Source: Clostridia bacterium
Lineage (GTDB): Bacteria > Bacillota > Clostridia > Acetivibrionales > DSM-2933
Assembly (NCBI GenBank): GCA_026418275.1
Contig: JAOABQ010000095.1
Location: 46,544 to 110,543, forward strand
Length of the DNA stretch: 64,000 nucleotides
Direction of reading: 5' to 3'
This document shows, in pieces, positions 54,737 to 63,986 of this stretch (its first letter is position 1; the number at the start of each line of letters is the position of its first letter). Made by a program: the position numbers and the translations under genes. The notes beneath the pieces were generated by a model that ran no database searches, was not told where the DNA came from, and was given only the letters and a program-made list of their open reading frames with translations.

Positions 54737-54768
54737 AACCTCCAGGATTTCAAACTGGAGGTTTTCAT
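54737..54768 (+). terminator. Terminator after the MFS gene
   Basis: AACCTCCAG (54737-54745) pairs with CTGGAGGTT (54755-54763) around a 9-base loop and is followed by TTCATG. It lies about 120 bases after the stop. Confidence 0.65.
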
Positions 54769-54949
54769 GCAGTTAAACGTATTTTTTTATACACCCTTAA
54801 GACAAACTTTATTTCTCTTGACATTTGAACATTGTCATTGTAAATTAAAAATAATAGCGCTATGGCGTTTGGTTCTAAGTTTTAAAACGCTGTTTCAAAA
54901 ACCTTAAGCGGGTAAATATATTTATAGAATTGGTTTTTCTATGCAATTC

Positions 54950-55058
54950 ACCATCATGGTTTACCTTTGGAACAATTCCATGATTGCGGTTTAAAATAAG
55001 GGTTTTGAAGTGCGAAAACTAAAAGGTTTAAAGAATTTTTTGCGTTCAATATAGGCGG
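54950..55058 (-). repeat. Dispersed repeat family R3, partial copy 3
   Basis: GAAGTGCGAAAAC and the end TTTTTGCGTTCAATATAG match the AAGTGCGATG...TATCGCGTTCAATATAG part of the copy at 59183-59296. The outer half is degenerate. It precedes aroF. The rest of the 54615-55223 gap also holds an imperfect hairpin GGCGTTT...AAAACGCT at 54863-54892. Confidence 0.5.
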
Positions 55059-55223
55059 AAAAATCTCTAAATAAAAGCATACCGGTTACCGTAATGATCC
55101 GGATTGATTTTGAGACACTCCTATAATTCTAAATGCATAGGCTATTGTAGCACGGTAGAAAGGAAGCATGGAAACAAAGCATTTTTTAAAACGGTAGGAT
55201 TCTGTAGAAAGGAAGGATTAATT

Positions 55224-56252
55224 ATGATTATTGTAATGAAGCCGGATTCTCAAGAGGCCCAAATCAAGGAAATATCCAATGTCCTTGAATCATTGGGATT
55301 GGGTATTCATATTTCAAAAGGAACAGAACGGACAATTATTGGGGTTATTGGCGATAAGAGGGTGCTTAGTGATGTTCCTATCGAGCTTATGCCCGGGGTT
55401 GAAAAGCTTGTTCCGATTGTTGAGTCATTTAAACTTGCGGGTAAAACATTTAAGCCGGAGCCAAGCGTCATTGATGTAAACGGTGTTAAAATCGGAGGGA
55501 AGGAACTTGTCATTATGGCAGGCCCTTGCGCGGTTGAAAGCCGTGAGCAAATTATCGAGGCCGCTCAAGCTGTTAAAAAATCCGGCGCACAGTTTTTAAG
55601 GGGTGGCGCCTATAAACCCAGAACATCGCCTTACGCTTTCCAAGGTTTGGAGGAGGAAGGCCTTAAGCTCCTCAAGGAAGCAAAGGATGCTACCGGTTTA
55701 CTTGTAATTACCGAAGTAACCAGTGAGAAGGCTGTAGAAGTAGCCGATAAATATGTTGAAATGTTTCAAATCGGCGCCAGAAACGTTCAAAACTTCCAGC
55801 TTCTTAGAGAAATCGGAAGATCCAAAAAACCTGTTTTATTTAAAAGAGGTCCTTCAACGACGATTGATGAGTGGCTGAATGCTGCTGAGTATATAATGAG
55901 TGAAGGCAATTATAATGTGGTTTTATGTGAAAGGGGTATCCGGACCTTTGAGACTGCTACCAGAAATACTCTTGATTTAAGCGCGGTCCCGGTGGTAAAA
56001 AATCTCAGTCATTTACCTATTATTGTTGACCCAAGCCATGCTGCAGGAAAAGTACAGTATGTTGCCCCTCTCTCTAAGGCGGCAATTGCTTCAGGTGCTG
56101 ACGGGTTGATTGTAGAAGTTCATCCCAATCCAAGGTGTGCTTTGTCTGATGCAGCCCAACAATTAACTCCCGAAAATTTTGATAATTTGTGTAAAGATAT
56201 TAGCAAAATTGCCGAAGTATTAGGGAGAGAATTCAAATATGATGCAAAATAA
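55224..56252 (+). CDS. aroF: 3-Deoxy-7-phosphoheptulonate synthase (AroF type)
   Basis: A 342-residue DAHP synthase of the type I beta class. An N-terminal ferredoxin-like regulatory domain (1-75; MIIVMKPDSQEAQIKEI) precedes the barrel, which has MAGPCAVESREQI, FLRGGAYKPRTSPYAFQG, QIGARNVQNFQLL, KRGPSTTIDEW, CERGIRTFE and DPSHAAGK. It condenses PEP and erythrose-4-phosphate, the first step to aromatic amino acids. The N-terminal domain suggests feedback control by an aromatic amino acid or prephenate. GAAAGGAAGGATTAATT sits before the ATG at 55224, so the longer frame is excluded. It leads the aroF-tyrA-aroA operon. Confidence 0.95.
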   Translation: MIIVMKPDSQEAQIKEISNVLESLGLGIHISKGTERTIIGVIGDKRVLSDVPIELMPGVEKLVPIVESFKLAGKTFKPEPSVIDVNGVKIGGKELVIMAGPCAVESREQIIEAAQAVKKSGAQFLRGGAYKPRTSPYAFQGLEEEGLKLLKEAKDATGLLVITEVTSEKAVEVADKYVEMFQIGARNVQNFQLLREIGRSKKPVLFKRGPSTTIDEWLNAAEYIMSEGNYNVVLCERGIRTFETATRNTLDLSAVPVVKNLSHLPIIVDPSHAAGKVQYVAPLSKAAIASGADGLIVEVHPNPRCALSDAAQQLTPENFDNLCKDISKIAEVLGREFKYDAK

Positions 56253-57342
56253 AAAAGTGACCATTATAGGCCTTGGGCTTATAGGCGGGTCACTTGCAAA
56301 AGCTTTGCGTGAACGCCTCAACATATCCGATATCACTGTGGTTAACCGGAGTATTGAGCCGGTTAACCAAGCAATCAAAGAGGGTATTGTCTCACGTGGA
56401 TATACCGAAGTCAACCAATATGTTTATAATTCGGATATTATTTTTATATGCACACCTGTTAAATATGCAATAAATTATATTTTGGCAATTGCCGATAAAG
56501 TAAAAAAAGATTGTATTATCACGGACGTTGGAAGTACTAAACTTGAAATTGTTGAATATATTAACGGAATGCAAAATGCTCCCCTTTTTATCGGCGGTCA
56601 TCCAATGGCAGGTGCCGAGAAAACCGGATATTCCGCAGGATTGTCACACCTTTTTGAAAATGCATACTATATTTTAACACCTACAAAAAGTAGTAATGCA
56701 GAAGGTCTAGATTTTCTGACCGCTTTAGTAAAAGGTATCGGTGCTATACCTGTCATCATGGATGCGGAAGAACATGATGTAGTCACCGGATGTATAAGCC
56801 ATGTCCCACACATTGTTGCTTCAGCCCTTGTAAATATGGTAAGGCAATTGGACAGTCCGGACGGTAAAATGCACCTTCTCGCAGCCGGAGGCTTTAAAGA
56901 CATTACACGAATTGCTTCATCCAGTCCCGAAATGTGGGAAAGCATTATTTTAAGCAATAAAGAGCCCATTAAAGGAATTTTGGAAACTTACGTCGAATTA
57001 ATTGAAAGCTTTAAAAGTTTTATTGAAAAAGAAGATACCGCTAGTGTTTTCAAATATTTTGAATCTGCAAGAGATTACCGCAATTCGTTTCCAGCGAGTA
57101 AAAAAGGCTTAATTAACCCTTTATTTGAAATAATCGTAGATGTAATTGATAAACCCGGTATCATAGGTAAAATCGCAACCATTCTGGGTGATAACGGCAT
57201 TAATATAAAAAATATCAATGTCTCAAACAACCGGGAATTTGAACAGGGTTGTTTAAAGATTTCCCTGCCAGATTCTGAAAGTGCAAATTTTGCATTTGAC
57301 ATACTAACGGATAGAGGATATAAAGTATATAAGGTTAACTAA
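56239..57342 (+). CDS. tyrA: Prephenate dehydrogenase with ACT domain
   Basis: A 367-residue NAD-dependent enzyme. The Rossmann motif is GLGLIGGSLAKAL near the start. The family segments VGSTKLEIV, GGHPMAGAEKTGYSAG and SHVPHIVASALV follow. Residues 295-367 form an ACT regulatory domain (DKPGIIGKIATILGDNGINI). It oxidatively decarboxylates prephenate to hydroxyphenylpyruvate for tyrosine; the ACT domain is expected to give tyrosine inhibition. It overlaps aroF by 14 bases. Confidence 0.95.
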   Translation: MMQNKKVTIIGLGLIGGSLAKALRERLNISDITVVNRSIEPVNQAIKEGIVSRGYTEVNQYVYNSDIIFICTPVKYAINYILAIADKVKKDCIITDVGSTKLEIVEYINGMQNAPLFIGGHPMAGAEKTGYSAGLSHLFENAYYILTPTKSSNAEGLDFLTALVKGIGAIPVIMDAEEHDVVTGCISHVPHIVASALVNMVRQLDSPDGKMHLLAAGGFKDITRIASSSPEMWESIILSNKEPIKGILETYVELIESFKSFIEKEDTASVFKYFESARDYRNSFPASKKGLINPLFEIIVDVIDKPGIIGKIATILGDNGINIKNINVSNNREFEQGCLKISLPDSESANFAFDILTDRGYKVYKVN

Positions 57343-57513
57343 TTTTAGGCTGATGTGCCCAGAACTTCATAATAATTTATATCATATTAAAAACCTGTAA
57401 ATCTTGTAATTGTACCACAAAATTCTGTTTATGATTTTTGGTTTTCTTGTTTCATTTACAGCATTGTATGCTGATTTTCGGATGATGGTCAAAATAGAAT
57501 GGAGGAATGTAAA

Positions 57514-58785
57514 GTGTTAATTGAGCAAAGAGACACTCTAAGAGGCGAAGTAACGGTTCCAGGCGACAAGTCTGTTTCCCATAGGGCAATTTTATTCGGC
57601 TCTCTCGCTAAGGGCACAACAGAAATTGACGGACTGCTGATGAATGAAGACTGCCTAAGTACAATCGAGTGTTTAAGAAAAATGCAAGTGGGTATCGAAA
57701 TACTTCCGGGTAATAAGGTACGGATCCAAGGAAAAGGGTTGTATGGTCTCAAAGCTCCGACAACAGTTTTAAATGCAGGGAGATCCGGTACTGCAATCCG
57801 CCTTTTGTTAGGAGTCTTATCAGGCCAGCCGTTTAACACAATTATAACCAGAGACGATTCTGCTATAAAAAAACCTGTTGGAAAAGTCGTAAAGCCTCTA
57901 AGACAAATGGGAGCCTTGATTGCAGGCAAGGAAGACGGCAATCTTTGTCCACTTTCCATCAATCCCTCCAAACTCAAAGGCATTACATACGACTCATCCA
58001 TCCTTACTACCGAAGTAAAATCTCCAATTCTTATTGCAGGCCTTTATGCGGATGGCGAAACTACAATCAATGAAGCAGTCAAATCAAGAGACCATTCTGA
58101 ACTTATGCTTAACTATTTCGGTGCAGACCTCAAAATTGACGGTTTAAAGGTAACCAGCCGAAAAATTGAGAATTTATATGCCCAGCATGTAGAAATTCCA
58201 GGCGATATTTCTATTGCCGCTTATTTCATCACTGCAGGTCTTCTTGCACCCAATTCAGATATAACAATAAAAAATGTCGGTCTAAACCCTACCAGAACCG
58301 GTATTCTTGATGTTTACAGATCTATGGGCGCTAAAATTGAAATCAGCAATGAACGTACGATGAGTAATGAAAAAGTAGGAGATATCAGGGTGGTTTCATC
58401 CTCGCTAAATGCTGTTGATATTGGCGGTGAAATCATTCCAAGACTGGTGGATGAAATTCCTGTTCTTGCAGTTGCTGCTGCAATGGCAAAGGGGACTACT
58501 ACGATTAAAAACCTAACCGGCTTTAAAGTCAAGGATTCCAGAGTAAAGCCTATCGTAACCGAGCTTTCCAAAATGGGAGCAAGTATCCGTGAAACAGAAG
58601 ACGGCTTGGTCATAGAAGGTGGAAAACCCTTAAAAGGCACAGTCATTGAAAGCTATGGCGATTATGCCATCGTAATGGCAATGTCGGTGGCCGGCCTGAT
58701 CGCAGAGGGAGAAACCATGATCAGAAAAGCGCAGATTGTAGATGTTGCTTTCCCCGATTTCTTCACACATTTGAATAGTATATAA
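57514..58785 (+). CDS. aroA: 3-Phosphoshikimate 1-carboxyvinyltransferase (EPSP synthase)
   Basis: A 423-residue EPSP synthase with the signatures PGDKSVSHRAILFGSLA, NAGRSGTAIRLLLG, SRDHSELML, DISIAAYFITAGLL, DEIPVLAVAAAMAKG and EVDSRVK-type KVKDSRVKPIVTEL. It joins PEP to shikimate-3-phosphate. GGAGGAATGTAAA precedes a GTG at 57514, which fits better than the ATG at 57499 that lies inside the ribosome site. It is the third gene of the operon, 170 bases after tyrA. A strong terminator follows. Confidence 0.95.
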   Translation: MLIEQRDTLRGEVTVPGDKSVSHRAILFGSLAKGTTEIDGLLMNEDCLSTIECLRKMQVGIEILPGNKVRIQGKGLYGLKAPTTVLNAGRSGTAIRLLLGVLSGQPFNTIITRDDSAIKKPVGKVVKPLRQMGALIAGKEDGNLCPLSINPSKLKGITYDSSILTTEVKSPILIAGLYADGETTINEAVKSRDHSELMLNYFGADLKIDGLKVTSRKIENLYAQHVEIPGDISIAAYFITAGLLAPNSDITIKNVGLNPTRTGILDVYRSMGAKIEISNERTMSNEKVGDIRVVSSSLNAVDIGGEIIPRLVDEIPVLAVAAAMAKGTTTIKNLTGFKVKDSRVKPIVTELSKMGASIRETEDGLVIEGGKPLKGTVIESYGDYAIVMAMSVAGLIAEGETMIRKAQIVDVAFPDFFTHLNSI

Positions 58786-58807
58786 AGTTTTCATATCATT
58801 TACAAAC

Positions 58808-58847
58808 AAACGCCATAATGTGCAAAGTACTGCATATTATGGCGTTT
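58808..58847 (+). terminator. Terminator of the aroF-tyrA-aroA operon
   Basis: AAACGCCATAATGTGCA (58808-58824) pairs with TGCATATTATGGCGTTT (58831-58847) with one mismatch, about 25 bases after the stop codon. Confidence 0.8.
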
Positions 58848-59182
58848 ACTGTCTCAAATTCTTTATTTGATTTTTAGGCATTGAATACAATTGCAATTCT
58901 ATGCAATGCAACATATTCCATAATTGGATAATATATTAAAAACACGTAAAATGGCCTTAAGGTTTTATACTTTACAATGATCTACCCTCGTCATTCCTAT
59001 GTACCTTATAGATATTCCCATTATTACTAAGGCTCAGAATATATTAAACATTTGTACCACAAATCACTTACTTGATGGGATAAGGGTGGATAGTTCTAGT
59101 ATCCGGCTTATTTTAATATAATGTAAAAATACGTTGTTTATTCAGCAATAATATATCTCTTATTGCTTTTATTCAAAAAAAT

Positions 59183-59296
59183 TGAAGTTAAGAAATTAGG
59201 TTGTGAAAATGATTTTTCATGGATGAATTGAACTTTCACGATATTAAATCAAAGAAATTAAAGTGCGATGTTAATTCTTTATCGCGTTCAATATAG
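59183..59296 (-). repeat. Dispersed repeat family R3, copy 2
   Basis: On the minus strand it starts CTATATTGAACGCGATAAAG and continues with CATCGCACTTTAATTTC, then ATATCGTGAAAG and TCATTTTCACAACC. It closely matches 9022-9136. It is the main content of the 58848-59350 gap and ends 55 bases before the next ATG. Confidence 0.8.
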
Positions 59297-59350
59297 TATA
59301 TTTCATGGAAAAAAGCTTAATAGTATTTATATGTTAAAGGAGGGAATTCA

Positions 59351-60373
59351 ATGTCTAATACATCGATCTGGTATCTGGCCGTTGCTGGTCAAAAGGACGG
59401 TCCTTACAGTACAGCGGATTTGTTAAAAATGTACGAGAACGGAGAGGTAAATGAAAACAGCCTGGTTTATGCGAAGGGAATGTCTGCATGGGTACCTGTC
59501 AAAAACATCCCGGAACTTTTCTCCCTTTTAAAGTTTACTGAAGAAAACATGCCCCAACTTCCCGCAAGCGAGTATATGGCAGCCCAACGAAGTCATGAAA
59601 TCGATTTTAAAATTTATGGGAATGAAATGCAAATTGTTGAGATTGTGCTTGATCCTCAGGAAAGTGTGATCGCAGAAGCCGGAGCCATGATGTATATGGA
59701 AGATGCGATTCAAATGGATACCATCTTTGGTGATGGATCTCAGCAAAATCAAGGCGGGCTTATGGGTAAACTTTTTAGCGCCGGAAAAAGAATCCTTACC
59801 GGCGAAAGCCTATTTATGACTATTTTTAGTAATGCCGCCCATGCCGGCAGGAAGAAAGTTGCCTTTGCCGCCCCCTACCCGGGAAAAATTATTCCCATGG
59901 ACTTAAAAAAGTTTGGCAATACAATGATTTGCCAAAAGGATGCCTTCTTATGTGCTGCTAAAGGGGTATCGGTTGGGATTGAATTTAACAGGAAGATTGG
60001 TGTTGGCCTTTTCGGCGGCGAAGGTTTTATCATGCAAAAACTCGAAGGAGACGGGTTGGCTTTTGTCCACGCCGGCGGTACTATTATTAAGAAGGAACTG
60101 CACCCGGGTGAAACCATTCGTATCGATACGGGTTGTCTTGTGGCCTTGACCAGAAGTGTCCGGTACGATATCCAGTTTGTAAAAGGCATCAAATCCGCCA
60201 TTTTCGGAGGTGAAGGCCTTTTCTTTGCCACCCTCACCGGCCCTGGAACGGTTTGGCTCCAATCCATCCCCTTCAGCAGACTTGCCGCTCGAATTGTCTC
60301 CGGATCATATGGTAAGAGGAAAGAAGAGGGATCTATCCTGGGAGGTCTGGGTAATCTGCTTGATGGCGATTGA
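59351..60373 (+). CDS. GYF_2-AIM24 domain protein
   Basis: A 340-residue cytoplasmic protein. Residues 5-60 are a GYF_2/DUF4339 domain ([35 protein letters not shown]). Residues 80-320 are an AIM24/TIGR00266 beta-rich domain ([41 protein letters not shown] split, [33 protein letters not shown]). Both modules are common separately, and the biochemical role of the AIM24 fold in bacteria is not established; GYF domains bind proline-rich peptides. TTAAAGGAGGGAATTCA precedes the ATG. It is a single gene with its own terminator. Confidence 0.88.
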   Translation: MSNTSIWYLAVAGQKDGPYSTADLLKMYENGEVNENSLVYAKGMSAWVPVKNIPELFSLLKFTEENMPQLPASEYMAAQRSHEIDFKIYGNEMQIVEIVLDPQESVIAEAGAMMYMEDAIQMDTIFGDGSQQNQGGLMGKLFSAGKRILTGESLFMTIFSNAAHAGRKKVAFAAPYPGKIIPMDLKKFGNTMICQKDAFLCAAKGVSVGIEFNRKIGVGLFGGEGFIMQKLEGDGLAFVHAGGTIIKKELHPGETIRIDTGCLVALTRSVRYDIQFVKGIKSAIFGGEGLFFATLTGPGTVWLQSIPFSRLAARIVSGSYGKRKEEGSILGGLGNLLDGD

Positions 60374-60397
60374 TTTTTATTTGCGCTGAAGTACCAT

Positions 60398-60454
60398 AAA
60401 ATGAACCACCTTTCAAACGGTTTTGTATGTGCATTTTGAAAGGTGGTTCATTTT
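60398..60454 (+). terminator. Long-stem terminator after the GYF_2-AIM24 gene
   Basis: AAAATGAACCACCTTTCAAA (60398-60417) pairs with TTTTGAAAGGTGGTTCATTTT (split after position 20; 60435-60454) to form a near-perfect 20-bp stem. It is the longest simple stem in the window. Confidence 0.8.
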
Positions 60455-60466
60455 ACTTTAATCTAT

Positions 60467-60600
60467 TTTGCCAGGTTGATTAGGTTTCAATAACGATGAT
60501 GCATAAAGCTTAAGAGCATGTATATAACTCAGGCAAATCCAAACTCCCTTCGCTTCAAACAGTAGATTCTAATTTTCCTCACTGGGGTTAACATGGTCTG
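60467..60600 (-). repeat. Fold-back family R2, copy 2 (truncated)
   Basis: GCCAGGTTGATTAGGTT, GATGCATAAAGCTTAAGAGC, GGCAAATCCAAACTCCCTTC, TTTTCCTCACTGGGGTTAAC and CATGGTCT follow in the same order as in the reverse complement of 31116-31323. The outer end is lost. It lies between the AIM24 terminator and the protease gene; the rest of 60374-60795 holds only the protease promoter region. Confidence 0.8.
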
Positions 60601-60795
60601 ATTTGACCATATCCCTCCTTATCTGCATTCAACAATTATAGCTTTAGAATCATACAACAAGTCATATTTTTTTATGACTGAATTTATGACTTGAGTGTGT
60701 TAGAGATATGAATATTTAATGCTATAATTTTTTTAGGGAAATATGGAATTGATTCTATTTTTCTACACAAACATTAATATTAGGGAGGTTTGTAT

Positions 60796-63768
60796 ATGGT
60801 AAAAAAGTTTAATGGCTTTCTCAAAAAAGCTGGGATACTGGCTATTGCGCTGTCGGTTCCACTGACATCCTCCTTTGTAGGCGTATGGGGGATTTCCGGT
60901 AAAAATGTTACAAAAAAGATTGAACCCCTTACTTATACAACAGGAAACCTAGAACCTACAAAGGAAGCACTGGATTGGTTCAAACAAAACGGCATCCGGA
61001 CCAAAGATGTGAAACCCAATACATATGGTTTGGAACGAATCAATCAACACAGGAAGAAAAAAGGGTTACGTGAATTAAAAAATGTATCGGTTTCGCCACT
61101 GGGAGAAGAAGTGGTATCTACTACGTCTAACTTAAGGAATGCACCGGCATCTACGCAGACTGAAAACATTAGTCTATTGGCATCTTCACTGCCGGATGCA
61201 GTGGACAACAGCCAGCTTCAGTATTTCCCACCCATTAGACACCAAGGCAGTTTGAACTCCTGTGCTTCCTTTTCAAGCGCATATTATCAACTCACATATA
61301 TGACTGCTTTAGCACGGGGTTGGGATACAAAAAATGAAGACAACAGTAAAAAATTCTCTCCAAAATGGACCTATAACCTGCTTAATAGTGGGATAGATAA
61401 GGGATCTAGCACCCTGGATGCCTTTAAGTTATTTATGGAGCATGGATGTCAAACATGGGACAAGGTGCCCTATGATGAAAGCTTTATTGACTGGTGCAAA
61501 GACGCTCACAACTGGCGGGAGGCATTAAGCTATAAGGCTGACCAATGCGGATCTGTCGAAAACTTGGATACACCCGAAGGATTAAGTCTTTTGAAGGAGT
61601 TTTTAAATAACCAGTATGTTCTCACTTTCGGGACCGATGTAGGAGTTGGTTTTAGTGCATGGGAAACTGCCAATGTGACGAATGACCCCAATACAACTGC
61701 GGATGACGCTTTTGTAGGACAAAAGCTAACTTATCAAGTCCATTATGAGCCTAACTCAGGACATGCCATGACAGTTGTGGGATACAATGATAATTTGTGG
61801 TTCGATTTTAATAAGGATGGCCAGCCCCAACCAAGTGAAAAGGGTGCATTAAAAATTGCAAACTCATGGGGAACAGGTTTCGGAGATAACGGGTTTATAT
61901 GGATTTCCTACGATGCATTGAAGCCATCAACCGGAGTTGCGGGCTTTACCGATGGTCCCGGTAGAGAAGCTGGCTTTAGCGGACGGGTTGCCTATTGGAT
62001 TACAGCAAAAACAGCCTATACACCAAAACTGCTTGCTGAATTTACTTTAGTCCATCCAAAAAGAAATCAGATTCAGGCCTACCTCAGGTATTCAGCACAA
62101 AATCAAACTTCCAGTACTTTTAAAAAAGATATTTCCATTTTCAACAGCACTGCTGGTAATCTTCCCTTTGATGGTGTCAACAAGGATAGCTCGGCAACTT
62201 TTGTAATGGATTATACCGGTTTAATTGAAAACTGCCCTGAGAAATTGAATGGAGTGCTAAAACGCTGGTATATCAATTTAAAAGATACAATAACGGATGG
62301 AAACAGTTTTTCAGTAAAAAGTTTTAAACTTACGGATGCCGCAGGGAATATGCTGGCTCAAACAAACGCAACATTACCTAGGACCATTGATGGCACCGAA
62401 GCTCAATTGTATGCGGAGTATGCAATTAGCAACCAGGAGAGCTATAATAATGCATGGACCCGATTAAAAGATTTTACCAGGCCCAGACAGCAAATACAGG
62501 CAGCCAGTGCTTCCGGCAAGCTTTATATCATTAGCGGTTCTGAACCAGGACCTTGGTGTACAAAGGTAGATGAATATAACCCTGCAACCGATACCTGGAC
62601 TGTGAAGAAAGATATTCCTACATCTAAAACCGGATATGGCATTGCGACTTTAGACAATAAGATCTATGTAATGGGGGGAAGTACCTATTATTTGCATCAG
62701 GAATTGGAAGTCTATGATCCTACAACCGATACCTGGACGCGGAAAAGAGATATGCCCTCTCCCAAAGAAGGCTTTGCTGCTGCTGTAATGAATGGTAAGA
62801 TCTATACGCTTGGCGGTTCGGTTCACTCAAGCGATGGATCGGGTGCTGACAGCAAAACAGTTGAAGAATATGATCCGCTTACCGATACATGGACTCAAAA
62901 AGCAGACCTTCCAACGGGCTACCACCAAACAAAAGTGGCCGCAGTAAATGGAAAACTCTATCTTGTGTATGGAGTAAAGTACGGTGATGGTAAACTTGGC
63001 AGCATTCTTGAATTTGACCCTGTCAAGAATACCTGGACCGATAAATGTGCAATTCCATATGACCTAAATTCACCTGAAGTATCCGTAGTCAACAATAAAA
63101 TCTATATGATCGGCGGCTGGAAATCAGCAGCAATCATAGCCTATGATCCGGCATCCAACCGGTGGGAAGTATTAAAGGATATTCCTACAGGGCCTTGGTG
63201 GGCATTTGCGAGTGCAGTAATAAATAACAAAGTCTATATGGTAGGCGGAAATGAAACACCTGAGACGTTTTTAAACCTCCTTCGGGTATACGACCCTACC
63301 CAGGAAAATATTCCTGTAAACACACTACCCACAAATACACCTACAGCGACAGCAACGGCAACAGCCACAGTAACACCTACACCGACATCCACGGATACTG
63401 CCACATCAACACCTACTAATACTCCTACTAATACTCCTACCAACACTCCTAGCCCAACACCAACCAATACAGCCGGATTTTCAGTCAAGTTCACCGTAAC
63501 CAGTGACTGGGAAAGCGGTTACAACGCCAGTTTCGAAATACAGAACACGGGAAATACGGCTATTCAAAACTGGACATTGGAGTTTGATTTCCCCTACAAT
63601 ATTAATTCTATATGGGATGCCAGCATTGTAAGCCATACAGGATCTCATTATGTTATTAAAAATGCCGGCTGGAATGCCAATATTCCGGTTGGAGGTAAAG
63701 TAACCTTCGGGTGTGGAGGGGCACCAGGAAAAGTAATAACGGGTCCATACAACTATCAGCTAAAGTAG
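60796..63768 (+). CDS. Secreted papain-like cysteine protease with Kelch repeats and CBM2
   Basis: A 990-residue exported protein. A signal segment (about 8-33) is followed by a pro-region and a C1A peptidase domain (about 125-420). The catalytic triad is readable: C156 in GSLNSCASFSS, H323 in SGHAMTVVGYND and N356 in KIANSWGTGFGDNGF. After a linking beta region come about six Kelch-type repeats (YDPTTDTW, IYVMGG; about 550-830), a Thr/Pro linker encoded by ACTAATACTCCT-like DNA repeats, and a CBM2-type module (SDWESGYNASFEIQNTGN; 895-990). It would cut proteins while held on cellulose or chitin. No dockerin is present. GGGAGGTTTGTAT precedes the ATG at 60796. Confidence 0.88.
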   Translation: MVKKFNGFLKKAGILAIALSVPLTSSFVGVWGISGKNVTKKIEPLTYTTGNLEPTKEALDWFKQNGIRTKDVKPNTYGLERINQHRKKKGLRELKNVSVSPLGEEVVSTTSNLRNAPASTQTENISLLASSLPDAVDNSQLQYFPPIRHQGSLNSCASFSSAYYQLTYMTALARGWDTKNEDNSKKFSPKWTYNLLNSGIDKGSSTLDAFKLFMEHGCQTWDKVPYDESFIDWCKDAHNWREALSYKADQCGSVENLDTPEGLSLLKEFLNNQYVLTFGTDVGVGFSAWETANVTNDPNTTADDAFVGQKLTYQVHYEPNSGHAMTVVGYNDNLWFDFNKDGQPQPSEKGALKIANSWGTGFGDNGFIWISYDALKPSTGVAGFTDGPGREAGFSGRVAYWITAKTAYTPKLLAEFTLVHPKRNQIQAYLRYSAQNQTSSTFKKDISIFNSTAGNLPFDGVNKDSSATFVMDYTGLIENCPEKLNGVLKRWYINLKDTITDGNSFSVKSFKLTDAAGNMLAQTNATLPRTIDGTEAQLYAEYAISNQESYNNAWTRLKDFTRPRQQIQAASASGKLYIISGSEPGPWCTKVDEYNPATDTWTVKKDIPTSKTGYGIATLDNKIYVMGGSTYYLHQELEVYDPTTDTWTRKRDMPSPKEGFAAAVMNGKIYTLGGSVHSSDGSGADSKTVEEYDPLTDTWTQKADLPTGYHQTKVAAVNGKLYLVYGVKYGDGKLGSILEFDPVKNTWTDKCAIPYDLNSPEVSVVNNKIYMIGGWKSAAIIAYDPASNRWEVLKDIPTGPWWAFASAVINNKVYMVGGNETPETFLNLLRVYDPTQENIPVNTLPTNTPTATATATATVTPTPTSTDTATSTPTNTPTNTPTNTPSPTPTNTAGFSVKFTVTSDWESGYNASFEIQNTGNTAIQNWTLEFDFPYNINSIWDASIVSHTGSHYVIKNAGWNANIPVGGKVTFGCGGAPGKVITGPYNYQLK
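63405..63470 (+). repeat. Short tandem repeats coding a Thr/Pro linker
   Basis: ACTAATACTCCT-type 12-base units repeat about four times inside the protease gene and encode T-N-T-P. Such tracts can change length by slippage. Confidence 0.75.
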
Positions 63769-63866
63769 ATAAAGGTACACGGTTTGATTGATAAAGATTG
63801 AATGCTATCCTCTTATATGGAATTGGAAAAATATATACCAAACAGCAAAAGCGCGGGTGAAAAGAG

Positions 63867-63914
63867 ACTGTAGGAAGTTACGTGTAAAAACACAGTAACA
63901 ACCTACAGTTTTTT
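63867..63914 (+). terminator. Terminator after the protease gene
   Basis: ACTGTAGG-AA-GTTACGTGT pairs with ACACAGTAAC-AA-CCTACAGT and is followed by TTTTTT. A second, weaker hairpin with the same CTGTAG start (CTGTAGAGTTTAT with ATAAACTTACAG, 63931-63972) lies directly before the next gene's ribosome site. Confidence 0.85.
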
Positions 63915-63986
63915 ATTGGGTAATAAAGAAACTGTAGAGTTTATGGTAACAATAACCAATATAAACTTACAGGAGGCATGGGAAAT

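Noticed and set aside
63234..63494. A Val/Gly-rich frame antisense to the Thr/Pro linker
   Set aside because: It is low-complexity reverse reading of ACACCTAC-type repeats.
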